From Ricordea florida (taxonomy: Eukaryota > Cnidaria > Anthozoa > Corallimorpharia > Ricordeidae), in assembly GCA_949710005.1 (NCBI GenBank), contig OX453277.1, positions 1,835,501 to 1,899,500 of the forward strand: a DNA stretch of 64,000 bases, in the 5' to 3' direction. Below, one piece after another: positions 30,017-43,247 of this stretch (the first letter of the stretch is position 1; each line of letters begins with the position of its first letter). Made by a program: the position numbers and the translations under genes. A model generated the notes under the pieces. The model saw only the letters and a list, made by a program, of their open reading frames with translations, ran no database searches and was not told the DNA's origin.

Positions 30017-33000
30017 ATGGCGGAAGAGAGGTAGGTTTGTGGTTTACTTTCACAGTAAAAAAAATAAGGTAAAACTTCTCTTCGTATAGTGGCATTAACT
30101 AATTGAAGAGCCATTGTTTTGTTTGGTTTAGTGGCGGAAGTAGTTGGTGGGAAACATGGGGCGCAGACTTAATGTCAAGCGTTCGGTCCAAGGTAATCAC
30201 TGAATTTAAAACATTCGTTTTTTGCCGTATCTGAACTTTCTACCGTCTTAAATCCTTCATAACGTGACATGCCAACAAAAATCACGGCCGCTTATCATAC
30301 GCCAGAGATTGTTTTAACTCCGTAAACTACAAGCTGGGCTTGTTAAATACCTTAGCTCAACACTGAACATAAACCCAGTTGATATAAAATTATGCTTTGT
30401 TGTATGTGTTGTAAGTTAAGTTGAATTTTACAAACTGTGGTTCGATTTGTTTTTCCCTTTGTTTCAGATTATTGGAGGATTATGGAAATTAATCTGAAAC
30501 AAAGGAAAAAGAAAATCAAACTACATGTAGTTTGGAACCATTTTGACCTGAAATTCATTTTAACCCACAAAATATGCATGTAAATGTACTGTGCCTTGAC
30601 ATTTTTAAATTCTTTTGTAGTTTGAAGGAATTTGTATGCTCTGTTGTAAGATAAATTCGGTTTCAATTAAATGAAAAGACAATGCAATAATGAAAAAACT
30701 TCTTTCAATGAAAACATTCATCCTTGGTTTTGCTAAGAGTACATGTAGCTTTTTTTAGCACCATGAATGGACAAATAAACAGAACATTAACACAGCCTGC
30801 ATCTACTGCATTAATGAACATAAAACAGTCATTTCAGAACAGAATAGAAATGTTCCAAAAAAAACAAATAGAGAAATGCCTACATTTTTAAAATTTGTGA
30901 GCGGATGAAATGGATACCAAATGTTTGTCATACTGTATTATTAATTTTTTCATATAGCCACATACATGCAATGTGCAATATAATCTTTATTGTCTTCTAC
31001 CTCACTATGTAATAACCAATATTTCATCTGTAGCCATTAAGGAGATAGTTTTTAAGGGATGTATAAATAAGTGAATAGGTATTCAGAAAATGAAACTGCT
31101 TGCCCTTATGATCAAAATGTCAGTTGCTCTTAAATCTTACAGGGGTACAACATAGGTTGTCAACTCATCTGATAACCATTTTTTTGTGCATTCAGTAAAA
31201 TGCTCAAGACTTTTTCTTAATTACAACAATTTCAATTTAAAGATTTGTATTGAATTATTTTATGTTTAGTCAGCAGAGGCCATGACCATGGTAAGACATG
31301 ACCTGACAGAATTTGTAAACACCATCCATCAAGACACTTCAGCAGTGGTGGCTGACACTGCTTCCTCTGTGAAGGAAAGACTCAAAGTATGATACAGCAC
31401 ACTGCAATTATGAAAACTCTGTATGCTTCTTCATGTGTTGAGATAAATCTTTAAAATTTTGTATTATGCATTAGGAATTCCTGCAGAATTCCTTAAAGAA
31501 AGATTTTCCAATGGAATTCCTCTTTTTCATTTTTTAGCGTTAGAGGAAAGTTAAGACAATTTAAGAGGGAATCCATCAGGAAATTGTTTGATGAGTAATT
31601 TGGATTTTCTGTGGACAAAACCTTGTACCAGAATAATTACTCAAATAATATCAACTTCTTGTTTAGACTCTTGAAGGGCTATAGATATAATGAGTTATCT
31701 GTAATGACATCAAAGACAATTTCTCATGAGAGTCCAAGAAAATACATGTCACAAGAACTGTGGAAACACAGGTAAAATTCTGAAAATTTCGTGTGGAAGT
31801 TGCCATTTTTTGTGAAATTTGACATTTATATTCTCAGGCTCAGACCATAATAATTTTTTTTTTGTTGGTGTTATTACAGATAGTGGAGGCACAGTAGCGT
31901 AGTGATTAGCATGTCGGACTTCCGAGTAGGAGGTTTGGGGTTCGAGCCCTGGTGCTGGCACTGTGTTGTTTCCTTAGACGAGAAACTTTACTCCATGCTG
32001 TCTCTCTCCACCCAGGTGTATAAATGGGTACCAGCGATACAATGCTGGGGGTGACTCTGCGATGGACTAGCATCCCATCCAGGGGGGAGTAATAATACTC
32101 CCAGGAGCTTCATGCTATTGAAACCGGGATAAGCTCCAGCCGTGTGGGCTTCCTGTGGCTCGTGTGGGCCTGTACCTTTACAGATAACTCATTATTATAT
32201 TTATAGCCCTTGCAATATGTAAACAAGAATGTGAGATTGTTTAAATTAATCTGGCACTAGGTTTTTTCCCACTGAAAACTCAATTTCCTGATGGATCCCC
32301 TCTTAATTTCTGTTCTGTTCCAATCATTTGGCAGTTTACTTCTGCAGTGTTAGTTGAAGCTAAAAATTACTGTTGCCTTGTCATTAGGTAGATGATGAAG
32401 ATGAGCAAGGAGGAACAGCCCTTTTTAAGCAAGGTTAGTATCATAATTAACAATTAAATAAGCCTCCTCTGGGCTTTGTTCTGTTATAAAGCATGCAGGA
32501 GGTGACGAGAGCACGAAAGAAGTGTAGGGGGAAACACGAGCCGCAGGCGAGTGTTTCTCCCTACACTTCTTTCGTGCTCTCGTCACCTCCTAAGTGCTTT
32601 ATAACAGAACAAAGCCCAGAGGAGGCTTATTTATTTGTTTTATAATAAAGAACTAGCGATTTTCCACAAAAATGAGCTTTTATTTTCGATCAACTGCCAG
32701 TTTTTTTTTCAGCGCACGCGCTGAATGTCGTCAGCACTGTCCTTTATACTCTGATAAAGTACAGCAATTTGGGCCAATCAGCGAGCTTGTAAGAAACGTC
32801 CAACACTCTCATTGGTTCAAAAGACAAAGGCTGTCAAACCATCAAAGTTCGAACGCAAAGTACTGAAAAGTTTTTGAACGCGAAATTTTTTCAGCTCAGT
32901 CAAGATATTTTTAAACATTCTCAGTCTTAAATTAATCGAAATCCAGTCAAATTATGGCCCATGAAGACAATAAGAGGAAAAAACCATTTGTGGAATTTAA

Positions 33001-36000
33001 CAGAAGAAAACAAACAAGACGAACTGCTTAGCGTGTTGCTGAAACTAAAGACAGTGTGCCATGTTTTCTGAATGGACAACGCTCAGTTTATGTCAATGCG
33101 AGAACTGCTGTTTTCGTTTGTGCTTTTAGTCTCTGCTTTAATGAAAATGTTGTGGAGAGATGAATTGGACACACAAGCAAATTTCTGTGTGTTTGATCCG
33201 TACTGTTTGTCGTTTTTACTAAATGCGACGTAAGGGAGCTCAAATTAAGAAACCAAGACTACAACGCCGAGTACTGTACCAGTGACAAAAGTGGATTTGT
33301 CTTCCTCTTGTACTGTTGACGGTAGGCAAGTTTCATATCATTTTCATTTTTCTTTGAAACTGTAGAATTTTCCACTTAGTCCGTTTGCAGTCCATTTCGA
33401 ATTTTTGCCGTCAACCTTCACGTCTTTAGCGGAGAAGACTTGTAAATTGGTCACTTCACGTTGTTGTTTTGCATAGCTTGGCACTGAAACCAACCGGACT
33501 GTAATTTGCTCGGCAATTTTATTGTTTCATTAAAAAACGCCATTGTTTGATGGTTTCGTGGTTGATATCGTAGTCTTGTTTTTCTTAATTTAACTCCCCA
33601 TTTTTACAAGTGCTAACTTAGTTGTTTAACTCGGTCTCTATATCTACATTTTCCTAGAGCTCCTCATCTTCGCATTCTTGTAAATGTAAGGGATGCTTTG
33701 TTCGAGCTCGTTATGAATATTTTACGAAAAGCTAGTAAACTCTTTAAAAAATTCAGCCACTTTTTTCACTGTGCAAAGCCGGGTGATGACGCAAGCACCG
33801 TCCTTTATACTCTGATAAAGGACGCTGTTTGGACCAATCATATCGCGCGTAGTATCGGGACTTTATTATAAATTGTCATTAAATTATTACTGTGGGTGTC
33901 AGTATAGTACAGTTGAAGACTTACAGTAGTTCAAAGGGCTTTACTGGCAGTTCTAGACACTGTGAAATAGTGACCTAACTGTAGCTTTTAATCACCATGA
34001 AGATAACATAACGTAAAACCTTTATTTTAACACAGTAAAATTTAAAGCTTATGAAATATACATGCCATGTATGAATATGTAAAATAATTGGAAAGACTGA
34101 CAAAATCTTGGCAGTAATCAGTTTAAAATACAAATATATCCCTAAGAGTACATAGAAGTGAGAATATATACCTATAAAATACCTATAAACTATGGGAAAA
34201 AATATTCATTTAATCTGGTAAGGATCAACTTAAAAGTACACTGTCATAGTCGCTGGTCAGTTTCTTTGTGTCTTGACGCTAAAACTGCTGTGCTGTCACA
34301 TTTATTTTTAATATGCATAGCATCTGAAGATTCATGTAACAGGTGTCTCTTGGTGTTACAAAAGCTGGTGTTTGGTCACCTTTTGGTTTTCCAGGCTCTT
34401 GTATTACATTATCAGGTGCTCACACTTCTGCTAATCATTAAAATGCATGGAGTTTGGTTTGCTTAAGTCACCAGTGATGCTGTACAGTGTGGTTCTATTG
34501 ACCTATCCAGAACATATATATACCTCTTACTAACGGAGTTTGAGGTCCATACTGTAAGTTACGGACCAAGATTTTTCTGCTCGGATTTGGCCATAAATCC
34601 GAACGGAAAAAACGAGGATCCGTAAGTTACATTACGAACTGAGAAAATGAGTGTTTTTGACCAGAGCAAGTTACTTTATGAAAAATCCCGACATTTTTTG
34701 TACTTTCTGTGATATGTAGAGCGAATATTATCTTGTTAAGGTTTAAAACTCTTCTCGCTTGAAATTTCTACAAAAACCACAACACCGAGACAAATGCAAA
34801 TTCGTGCGGCTTAATTTAATTTGATATCATTTTATTTTAAACTTAGAAATAAGAGTGTGAAACTTGTATTTCCTGAAAGAAAACGTCCTTCACTTGAGTA
34901 ACAAAAATAAATCCTGTTTCTTGACGAGAATTATTGATTTTCTGTCGCCCAAAGTTTCAGCGCTTTTGTTTGCAAATCGGTGCATTTGCCTTTGCGAAAA
35001 TATCATGTTCCGACAAATTGGCAGCCATGTCAAATAAGCCAATGAAAAATAAGAATAGACTGAGACTAGTGCCCAGGCCAGCACGGATCTTGGAAGAGCT
35101 GCCTTGTTGTTTTTATATCCGCTCAAGCTGTGCAATAGGGGATTTCTCGAATGTTTTGCAAGTTAAATGGCCTAAATATAGCCTAAAAGGCTTCTTTAAA
35201 CCTTGGCAATCGATTGGAATACCGATTTTATTATTTAATTATCTAATTAATTATATTAATTTAATTATCTTTTTAACCAAATCTTTCCATATTGTGTGGG
35301 ATTTTGCAGATTTTTCAGAAATTGTGATCTTGAGCTTTGATCGAATTGTGCAGTCCCGCACCCACGCACCCTGTCAGAAGGCCTGTATATCTCAAAACAA
35401 GCTTTTGAATTTAGCAGGCAGTACAGTGGAGTACTATAGTATTATATGGATAACAGTGTCTTACTGGAAACGAGAACACTTGTATTTTCCACTCACTCAG
35501 TGAAGATATGAAAAAGTTATGTACCAAATGTCCTAGATGTATGCACGCATCCTAACAATATTTTGCCGCTAGTTTCTTGTCCTTATAATAAAACGAACAT
35601 TACACAGTGGCTTGAAAATATCTTCAGGCCACCGTGTAATATCCTCTATGTCTGGAATCCTCTAGAGGACTCCAGACCTCCTCATCCCTTTATTCTTCTA
35701 TGCTGCACAGTTATAAACATACATTTGGCATGTTTTCTGGCAGGTGTATCCAAGCTTCTGGGTTCCATCTCAAGCACACTAAGAGAGAATATCACACAAG
35801 TGGCAACAGTAGCTTCAGGTGCCAGCTCAGATGGGCCAGAACCAATTTTTGACAGGATGCAGGTCCATGTGACAAGTTTTGATGTTTTAACTGTTGAACC
35901 CTGATCATAGGCAAGACAAGTTATGATAATAGTTGCCCAAGAAGGTCTCACAATTCATTGTTGCTTTTATTTTCAAAGGCTCGATTAATTGAGATCCAGA

Positions 36001-39000
36001 CAGATCCTGCAACATTTTGCACAGACCCAGATGGTAAGTGAACTTGTTCGGTATATATTATAATAATTATTACATGTATTTTCAGAATACTAAACATGTG
36101 CTGCTTGGCCTTTATGTTGTGAACTAGCACTATCATCAGTAGCCTTATAATGGGGATAACTCTGTAAAGCTAATGTCAGTGTGTTTTAAATACTGCCACA
36201 GGTCACCTTGGACTGTTTCAAGATTGGTGCATGACTTTTGACTTGGATCAGAACAAAGGGGAAATTTCCGAACTGCTTGTCAACATACCAGAAATTAGGG
36301 CTCTTTATGCCAAGCTGGTAACTATTGTTATTATCATTGTTATGTCATGGTTTAATTGTTAAAGCTAAATTTTTAGAACACAATGTACCAGTACTTTAAT
36401 GGTTCCTGAGAAATGTTTTTCATTGTTATGTGGAATTGTGAATGCAACTTTTTTTTTTTATCATGTGGACAGGTTCCTAGTGCTGTAACGCATGCCCTCT
36501 TTTGGCAAAGATACTTCTACAAAGTTCATCAACTCCAGCAGGTTTGGATAATTATTAAAACACATTACATCACTTGGACATGAAAACACATTACACATTA
36601 TTGGACATTAAAACATCTCAACAGTGTAAAGAGCCAATTTTGTTATCGGCATAAAATAACAGACCCTTTTCCATGCTTGGCAAACCACTTACATGTGCTT
36701 GATATTTCCGGGATTGGTGACACTGTTCATGTTTGAGTTTATTTATATATTTATTTATCCAGCCTGAACTACTTGTATCTTATAAGCAGAAATCCGTAAT
36801 ACTTGAAATGTGTGAGTAAAAAGTAAGTAAGTAAAGAACCTTTATTGATTTATACCGCTCAGGGTAGCCCCTTCAGATGCAAAAAGCTGTCTGTTATCAA
36901 TGGGAGCCCTGAGCGCAACATTGTACTAAAACTATAGCATACATATGCATTACACTAACATTAATAATAATATAGATAGAAAACTATGTACAAATAAAAG
37001 ATTTAGAAGCAACTGAGTACGAAATACCATCAAGATAGTTCGTTAAAAAGAGTGCAACCATAGTAATAGAAGGATCGTTTTGCGATCTCAGTCCTTACAG
37101 CAGGCGGATGTAAAAGGTTGCTTTGTCTAGTGACACGCGCATGGATTTTATTATTACGTTTAAAATATTCTTTAAAATATTGGGGACATTGCCCTTGCAG
37201 GCATTTCTTGACGAGTTTAAAAACAGATTTACGACGGCGCTCCTCCAGCGTGGGCCATTTCAGAATGTCCATTGCCGGGTTGCTGCGCACAGTTCGTGCA
37301 ACTATTCTGGCAGCCCGGTTTTGGAGGGCTTCAAGGTCTTGTTTGTGACCTACTCCGCAGCAGCCCCACACACTTACACAGTATTCTAAAATTGGCCTAA
37401 TTAGACTACAATAAACTATATTTGCACTCTCTCTAGTGAGACCTCTACGAAGCCTAACTGCCTAACTGCCTGTAACTGCCTTTGAACATCTCTAACCAGA
37501 TAGCTTGTCCACGTTCAATCTACGTACCAACTACCATACTTGGAAAGTCAAGGGAAATGAAATAAACCAATTAAATTGACTTCAGTAGCAGGACATACTA
37601 CGTACCTACATACCAGGAAAATGGCAGACAGGGTGTTGTTGCAAATGCATGTTACTTATGATATGACACGGAATTGGGACAGTGCCAAATAATGAATCAG
37701 TTGTAGAGCGGTGTGTCCACTAATTGCTCAAAGCACTGTACAATGGCAGTGCTATCAGAAGAGGGAGGATGGCGTTTGTCAGGTATTTTTTGCAAAATCT
37801 TAGTGACAGTCTTAAATAATATCTTCTGATCTGATGAGTGCTCATTGATGATATCAATGTAATCAATGAGATTTTTGGCAATGTAGCATTGATAAACATA
37901 TTGTTCATGGTCACATTGTAGCCTAGTTGAGCGCCACTTCCGCTCTAACTGCCTTTGGATGTTTTTCTGACCAGCCACTTCCGGCTTATACCATGGAGCG
38001 CCAGGTTGCATTGTCATTGTTTGGGGCATAGAGGTCTAAAAGGGATCGTATTACGTTGTCATATTAATCTGCAAGAGCACTGAGTTCGGCAGCTTGACCC
38101 TGTAGTAAAGGAGAACTCAAGATATCCTCGCAGTTCTAAGGAGTCAATATCCAAAGAACCTAATTTCAGATACTTCACCCTTTGTGAAGTGCATTTTTTG
38201 TACTTGCAAGTTACAGTGAACTGTGCAGTGGTCAGAGATTACAGGGTCACTTATTTTAATTTCCGTAATAAGGTGATTGTCTGCCTTGGAAATTACGAGA
38301 TCCAGGGTGTGGCCGTTAGCGTGGGTTGCTCCAATGGCATGTTGTTTTAGGTTGCATGATTCAAGAATTTTGTTGAAGCGATTTGTGTGAGTATTACAGG
38401 GGTCATCAACATGGAAATCAAAGTCACCAGCTATTAATAAGTAACCCATAGAGTCAGCTATAACTTGTTCCAGTAGCCATGAGAATGGCTACTTGGTAGA
38501 ATGGTACTTAAGAAATGTTGAATCTGGACAAGCTGTGAACGGGTGTTGCACTTTTCAAGTGTTTTGGGTTTCTGATATAAGAAAGGCGTACACTTGGTAT
38601 AGCCCATTGTTGAAGTTTTCCTGCAATGTTGTGGAATTGATGCGTTGTTTCGACTGTGAATACTGGCAATAATTGTGGCAATTCTTATTCAAACTTTTAG
38701 GAGGAAAAGAAGAGAGCTGCCATAGTAGCAAGAGCAAACCAAGCAGACGATGATGATCTGGGATGGGGAGATGAAGGTGAAATATTTCAACCTGTATAAT
38801 TATAATTTGCAAGTAAAGAAATTTGTCTTTTATATATGTTTAACTTCACAAAGAGGACATTACAGTGTGTGTGGCAGCGTGGAGACACAAAATTCCTCTT
38901 AGAGGGTTGATGTATTTTTAACATGTGAGGAGGAATTTCAAGTCTCCAAACAACCATGTAATGTTTTATTTATTATATGAACACCAATGAAATACCAAAC

Positions 39001-41416
39001 CATTTCACTTTAATATTTTCAAGTGCAACTTATTATGTTACCATACCAAAGTGTTTTTTTTTTTTTCAAAAAAACTCATCCATTGGTGTTTATATATAAG
39101 AACTGCGTGGAGGATGTTTCATAACAAATTTTGTTTTTTGTTTCTAAGCTACATTGTAATTTTCTTATTATTGTATAAAATGTACCACATATTTTATTAC
39201 ATTCATTGTTATTGTTTCTTTTTTTTAGATTTATTTGTTAACATTGCAAAATTTGACAGAGGCACAATGACATAGTTTTGACTGACTGAAATGACCTTTA
39301 CATATTATATTATAAGACTTAGTATGGCATGAAGCGACAGAAACTTGTACCTCTCACCTCGAAACCAGAGCTGCAAGCTACTTGTATGCTTGTCTGTTCT
39401 CAAAATGGTGAGAAAGAGAGATGTCTGGACTTTTCACATACAAAGCAGTGAAAACTTGATGCTTTTGTATGTAGTAAACACCAGAGACAAACAAGTAAAA
39501 AAAATGGAAAGCTGTCAGGACTCTTTTGCACAGTACTGGTACCACGGTCAAACCTCAATTATCTGGACTCATTGGGCCTTGTGCACAGTGGCTACATATA
39601 ACCAAGAACCTATTTAGCCTTCAAATTGAAAAAGAGGTTCTTATTTTCTAAAATCATATTAGTACGTTACAGCTGCAGTGCAAGAATCCTATTTGAAGAA
39701 AAAAGCAGATTCTCTTCACTGTAAAAATGAGGTTTTTTTAATAAATAAGATTGCAAGACATTATTTAAATTTACACAGCAATACGAAGATTAAGAACCTA
39801 TTTTAAGAACCTAAGTAGCCTAAGATTGTGGTACAGATAAGACTGATATACATCACTTCATGTATCGCAGAATTTGCACAAGGATCATCGGATTGTGACT
39901 GTAATACCTCTGTTTAGAGTGCATTCCTTTCAATAAGGTTTTTGATGTGTTGTTTAGACTTGTGGGACACAGAGGAAATCGATGCAGACAGTTTGAAGCA
40001 TCATTCCGCTGACCAGACTGGCACAGACCGTGACTCGTCAGCATCCGAAAAACCTGAGAACAAGAACTCAGTCCCCAGTGAAGACACCTCGACAGAGGTT
40101 GAAAAAATGGAGTTTGGAAACGATACGCCGAATGACAGAAAAGCACTTGGACAAGAACCAACAGGAACTGTAAATACACAGGAACGTAGTGAACCAGGAA
40201 TTAAGCTTAGTGGTGCCGAGGAAAGGACAAGTATGCTGGAGAGAGTATACAATGGAAAAGGGACAGATATTAAAACCCAGAAATTGTTAGACCAGAACCC
40301 AGACAGCAGAGATGCTGGAGCTGAAGTATCGCCGCCCGAGACCTCAGAGAAACGTGAATGTCAAGATGTCACTGATTCTATGGGTGATGTTCAGCAAGGA
40401 GATGCAGAGCTAAGTGGTGCAAATGAAAGTGTTGAGTGTCCTGTATCCAAGGAAAAAACCACCACATTCCAATCTTTGCACAAACGTGAAAATTCTAATG
40501 GTTGTGTAGATAGCTCCTGGTCAGAGCTCAGTGAAGGAGGTACGAAGGGTTTGTTTTTATGATGATCTCGTTGGACGCGCTGTTCATGGTCCAAATCAAA
40601 CCATGCTTAACTAAATCACTTGAAAGTTGTGATTAACGTTTTAGTTTTAAACGGGGCTATAGTAGTGTTATAACTGAAACACCACAGCGTTGTCAGAAAT
40701 GCCGTCAACTTTATTCCAGGTTTGAAGACCAGCAATGTTTCTGCTCCATCGCCCGCGACTAGCTCTAGCTCGTCCAGCGGTGTATTGGTACCTTACGTAA
40801 GCGACAAGGATTTGGAGTGGGATGACGAACTGGAGTTAGACGAAGATATGTCTGAAGAAGAAGTCAAACGAATTATGGAGAGTATGGCCAACAGACAGGT
40901 ACACGACGATGGCGTTGACGCTGATTTGGATGTAAGTGGTTAATTTTTGTAGGTATTATGTTACGCTGAAGAAAAGGTGCAATACGTCTTGTTATTATAA
41001 GACTGGATCCGCGAGCGCTCAAGATGAGACGGATTCTGAGTTGAGTTCGGCTTCCCGAGCGGCTTATTTTGCCCGCTCGGGATTTCCCGCGTTGTCCCGC
41101 GCAACAAAACAAAATAAAATGGCCATATCACATGTCTTTTACTGACCAAGCTTGTTCGGTCAAGATGGCTGCATATGGCCATTACACATCTTTCCTTTTG
41201 CGTTCTTACTGAACTCGACTTCGTCTCGGTTAGTAGAAACGGAAGAAAGAACAATATGCATTGGCCAGTATGCCGCCATCTTGATCTCACGATTGGTCGA
41301 TAATCTATATCTTCGCTTCATGTATATTACACAAGTTGACGCAATTATGTTGTGCTAGCGCAGGGTAACCAAACATTTTTGTTTTTCAGGAAGATGACTG
41401 GGAGAACTGGGACTAG
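30017..41416 (+). CDS. BSDC1: BSD domain-containing protein 1 (complete, twelve exons)
   Basis: Exons 30017-30030, 30132-30192, 31270-31386, 32388-32433, 35744-35862, 35979-36033, 36202-36317, 36473-36541, 38701-38776, 39958-40539, 40720-40931 and 41390-41416 total 1494 nt, in phase throughout, encoding 497 residues. Order: short N terminus (MAEES, WWETWGADLM), a BSDC1-type segment (FVNTIHQDTSAVVADTASSV), the BSD domain at about residues 138-196 (LFQDWCMTF, then ALFWQRYFYKVHQLQQ with the family's FW pair), a 25-residue charged linker with LGWGDED, a large low-complexity acidic/Ser-rich exon 10, and an acidic C terminus (DKDLEWDDELELDED, EDDWENWD). BSD domains occur in TFIIH p62 and synapse-associated proteins; BSDC1's own role is poorly defined. 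It is longer than the vertebrate protein mainly through exon 10. Confidence 0.93.
30438..30525. repeat. Short foldback repeat in BSDC1 intron 2
   Basis: GTTCGATTTGTTTTTCCCTT...TTTCAGATTA and its near-complement (TTAATCTGAAACAAAGGAAA...) face each other over a short loop. The AAACAAAGGA core resembles the foldback at 59973-60085. Confidence 0.6.
31885..32180 (+). mobile_element. tRNA-derived SINE in BSDC1 intron 3
   Basis: The head has a good A box (TAGCGTAGTGATTAGC, 31895-31910) and a perfect B box (GGTTCGAGCCC, about 31939-31949), the two parts of an internal Pol III promoter. The body contains GCGATGGACTAGCATCCCATCC and GGGATAAGCTCCAGCC, phrases I recognise from SINEs of distantly related animals. 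The tail is CA/T-rich. The tRNA cloverleaf is not functional. Confidence 0.8.
32455..32633. repeat. Near-perfect ~80-bp-arm foldback in BSDC1 intron 4
   Basis: Arms from AAATAAGCCTCCTCTGGGC to GGGGGAAACAC match their inverted copy almost base for base, leaving about 14 nt of loop (GAGCCGCAGGCGAG). Such long arms would form a stable cruciform or hairpin RNA. Confidence 0.9.
32738..33841. repeat. Intronic segment bounded by direct repeats
   Basis: GTCCTTTATACTCTGATAAAG plus a following (T)GG(A/G)CCAATCA occurs at 32740-32786 and again at 33810-33842 in the same orientation, about 1.05 kb apart. The material between includes a degenerate open stretch (GCCCATGAAGACAATAAGAGG) of no known family. 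May be LTR-like ends or a duplicated repeat end. Confidence 0.4.
34520..34655. repeat. Palindromic repeat family, copy 3
   Basis: GTAAGTTACGGACCAAGATT, GCTCGGATTTGGCCATAAATCCGA and GAGGATCCGTAAGTTAC match the family at 13741 and 14575. A related end (TCTCAAAACAAGCTTTTGAA) stands at 35385-35440. Confidence 0.6.
36817..38560 (-). mobile_element. Internally deleted CR1/L2-like LINE in BSDC1 intron 8
   Basis: Minus-strand pieces in order: endonuclease C-terminal part (38449-38144; GDFDFHVDD, TLDLVISKADN, ISDHCTVHCN), linker (38029-37697; KNIQRQLERKWRSTR), then the polymerase thumb/C-terminal part (37371-37030; LQNRAARIVARTV, LFNELS). The reverse-transcriptase catalytic core is missing. The 3' end is a (TTAC)n run at 36820-36835. 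Dead element. Confidence 0.85.
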
Positions 41417-42322
41417 TCTCTTGCGGGGGATGGTCAGGGGTATTGTGGACCTCGTCTCAAAGTGTTGATATTGTACCGTAATATATATATCGTAGGTTAA
41501 AATATTAAATTTATGGCGCTAGTCTATTTTTCAAGCAACAGTTGGGATTTAAAGAAAGATTTGAGTGATATCTTTTTCTGGGGAAATGTGTGACAAGTGG
41601 GAAGATCTTACGGACTCTAGAGAACTGTCTTGTTTCAACATTAGATTCCCAACAGAATGACTCGGGAAATGCTTATAAATCATTAAAGAGAATTTCACTT
41701 CTCATCACCTTATATAATATCGCTAAATGATCCGCTCGCAAGAAATGTTAGCTTGTACATCTAGTGTTTTTCCTTCCATTTCAGTTATGTTGGTTGAAAA
41801 ATTTAAGTTTGCGCAGCTTGATAGAATCAATAAGAAAAAGTGTATGTCAGGATGCTGTGTGAGGTGATTGGTCAACTTGTTTTTTTTTTCCTAACCACTA
41901 TTATATACTGTATGTTTTGCCTATTATCATGGCTGTTAATTGTTGTATTGATGTTGTGTTTTGTGTCATGTGCCCAGTGTGGTAAATCTTTTAAAGCTTA
42001 TTGTAAGGTACAGCTGTAAAATATAAACCAAATGCACTGTGTGTTCCCAACTGAAACTGTGTTTTTCGGCTTTAAAGGTGTTGCTTCAAGTGGAAATAAG
42101 TGCAACTGGCTCCATATTTTTTACGAGAGTGGGTTGCAGTTTGTTATCCCCTCCTCCCTCCCCCACTCGTTCCCTAGGCTACCCAGCAACAGCACGACCA
42201 CATATAAGGGACATTTAGAAGTTTAATAACGAGTTCAAAACGCAATACGCAGCATACAATTTTGTAACCTTTTCAAAAAAGAAAAACAAAATCGCTGACC
42301 ACTTCAAAGAAGTATTTGTAAA
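41417..42322. other. 3' flank / 3' UTR of BSDC1
   Basis: No further exon. ATTAAA occurs near 41500 and 41680 and could serve as a poly(A) signal, but none is clearly best. Confidence 0.35.
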
Positions 42323-43247
42323 GTGAATGAAATACTTCTCGCTTTTGTGTCGTCATGTCTTCCTCAAGATCTTTTTGGAGGAAAAACAAACACAAGGGTA
42401 GGAATAATGTAAGTAAAAGGAAAAAAAGCGGATGAAATACATCTCGTTTTTGCATCCGTAGGAGAAAAACAAACTTGTTTACAACTTCAAAGAAATCACG
42501 GACGTGTCAGAGGTGCCCTTAAACTGGATGAAATACTTCTCGTTTTTGCATCCATTTTTCTTTCACCTACAACGTGAAACGGTTTTTCAAGCGGATGAAA
42601 CACATCTCGTCTTTGCATCCTTGTCCCATTTAAAATCATTTAAAATCATCAACATGCTTGTCCACAGTTGTAACGTCACTGTCAAAGTCACCGTACTTGA
42701 CAAGTGTCAAGACAATTTGTCGGAAATAATGGAAATGAGAAAAACTGTAACACGTTTCTTAAAGTAGATGAAACACATCTCGTTTTTGCATCCTTAAGAA
42801 TGAAACATTCGTTTACAGCTTTAAGGAAATCACTAAACGTGTCTTTAGTGTTAGTTAACTGGATGAAATCCTTTACGTTTTTGCATCCATTAATTGTCCT
42901 AGTACAACGTGAAATGTCTTGTAAACAGGATGAAACACATCTCGTCTTTGCATCCTTATGTCGCCTTCAAGATCATTATTTGAAAGGTAAAACTAACACA
43001 CGAGGCAGTGCTTGACCACAGTTATAAAGTCACTCTAAAAGTCATCGTGTTTCACCCGTGTCAAAGACAATCTGACGACGGTAACGCCAAGAACAAGAAA
43101 ACATATGTAACTCTTTTTGAACAGATGAAATACATCTCGTTTTTGCATCCGTAAGAGAAAAACAAACTCGCCCACAACTTGAAAGAAATCACGAAATTCT
43201 TTCGAAGTGAATGTAAAGTGGATGAAATACTTCTCGTCTTTGCATCC
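42323..43247. repeat. Higher-order array of 28-bp palindromic cores
   Basis: Nine cores (GGATGAAA(T/C)AC(A/T)TCTCG... ...TTTGCATCC) at 42323, 42430, 42526, 42593, 42766, 42861, 42928, 43123 and 43220. Each has inverted ends GGATG / CATCC. The distances repeat as 96, 67, 173 then 95, 67, 195 then 97, so three cores (A, B, C) form a unit of about 335-358 bp; positions A, B and C also differ by sequence (TACATCTCG, TACTTCTCG, CACATCTCGTC). Spacers share phrases such as GAGAAAAACAAACT and AAAGAAATCAC. No protein-coding potential is claimed. Confidence 0.9.

Noticed and set aside
31885-31960. Functional tRNA gene
   Set aside because: A and B boxes are present but the acceptor and anticodon stems do not pair; it is the head of a SINE.
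42323-43247. CRISPR array
   Set aside because: Repeats are palindromic but spacers are unequal, themselves repeated in a higher-order pattern, and the context is eukaryotic.
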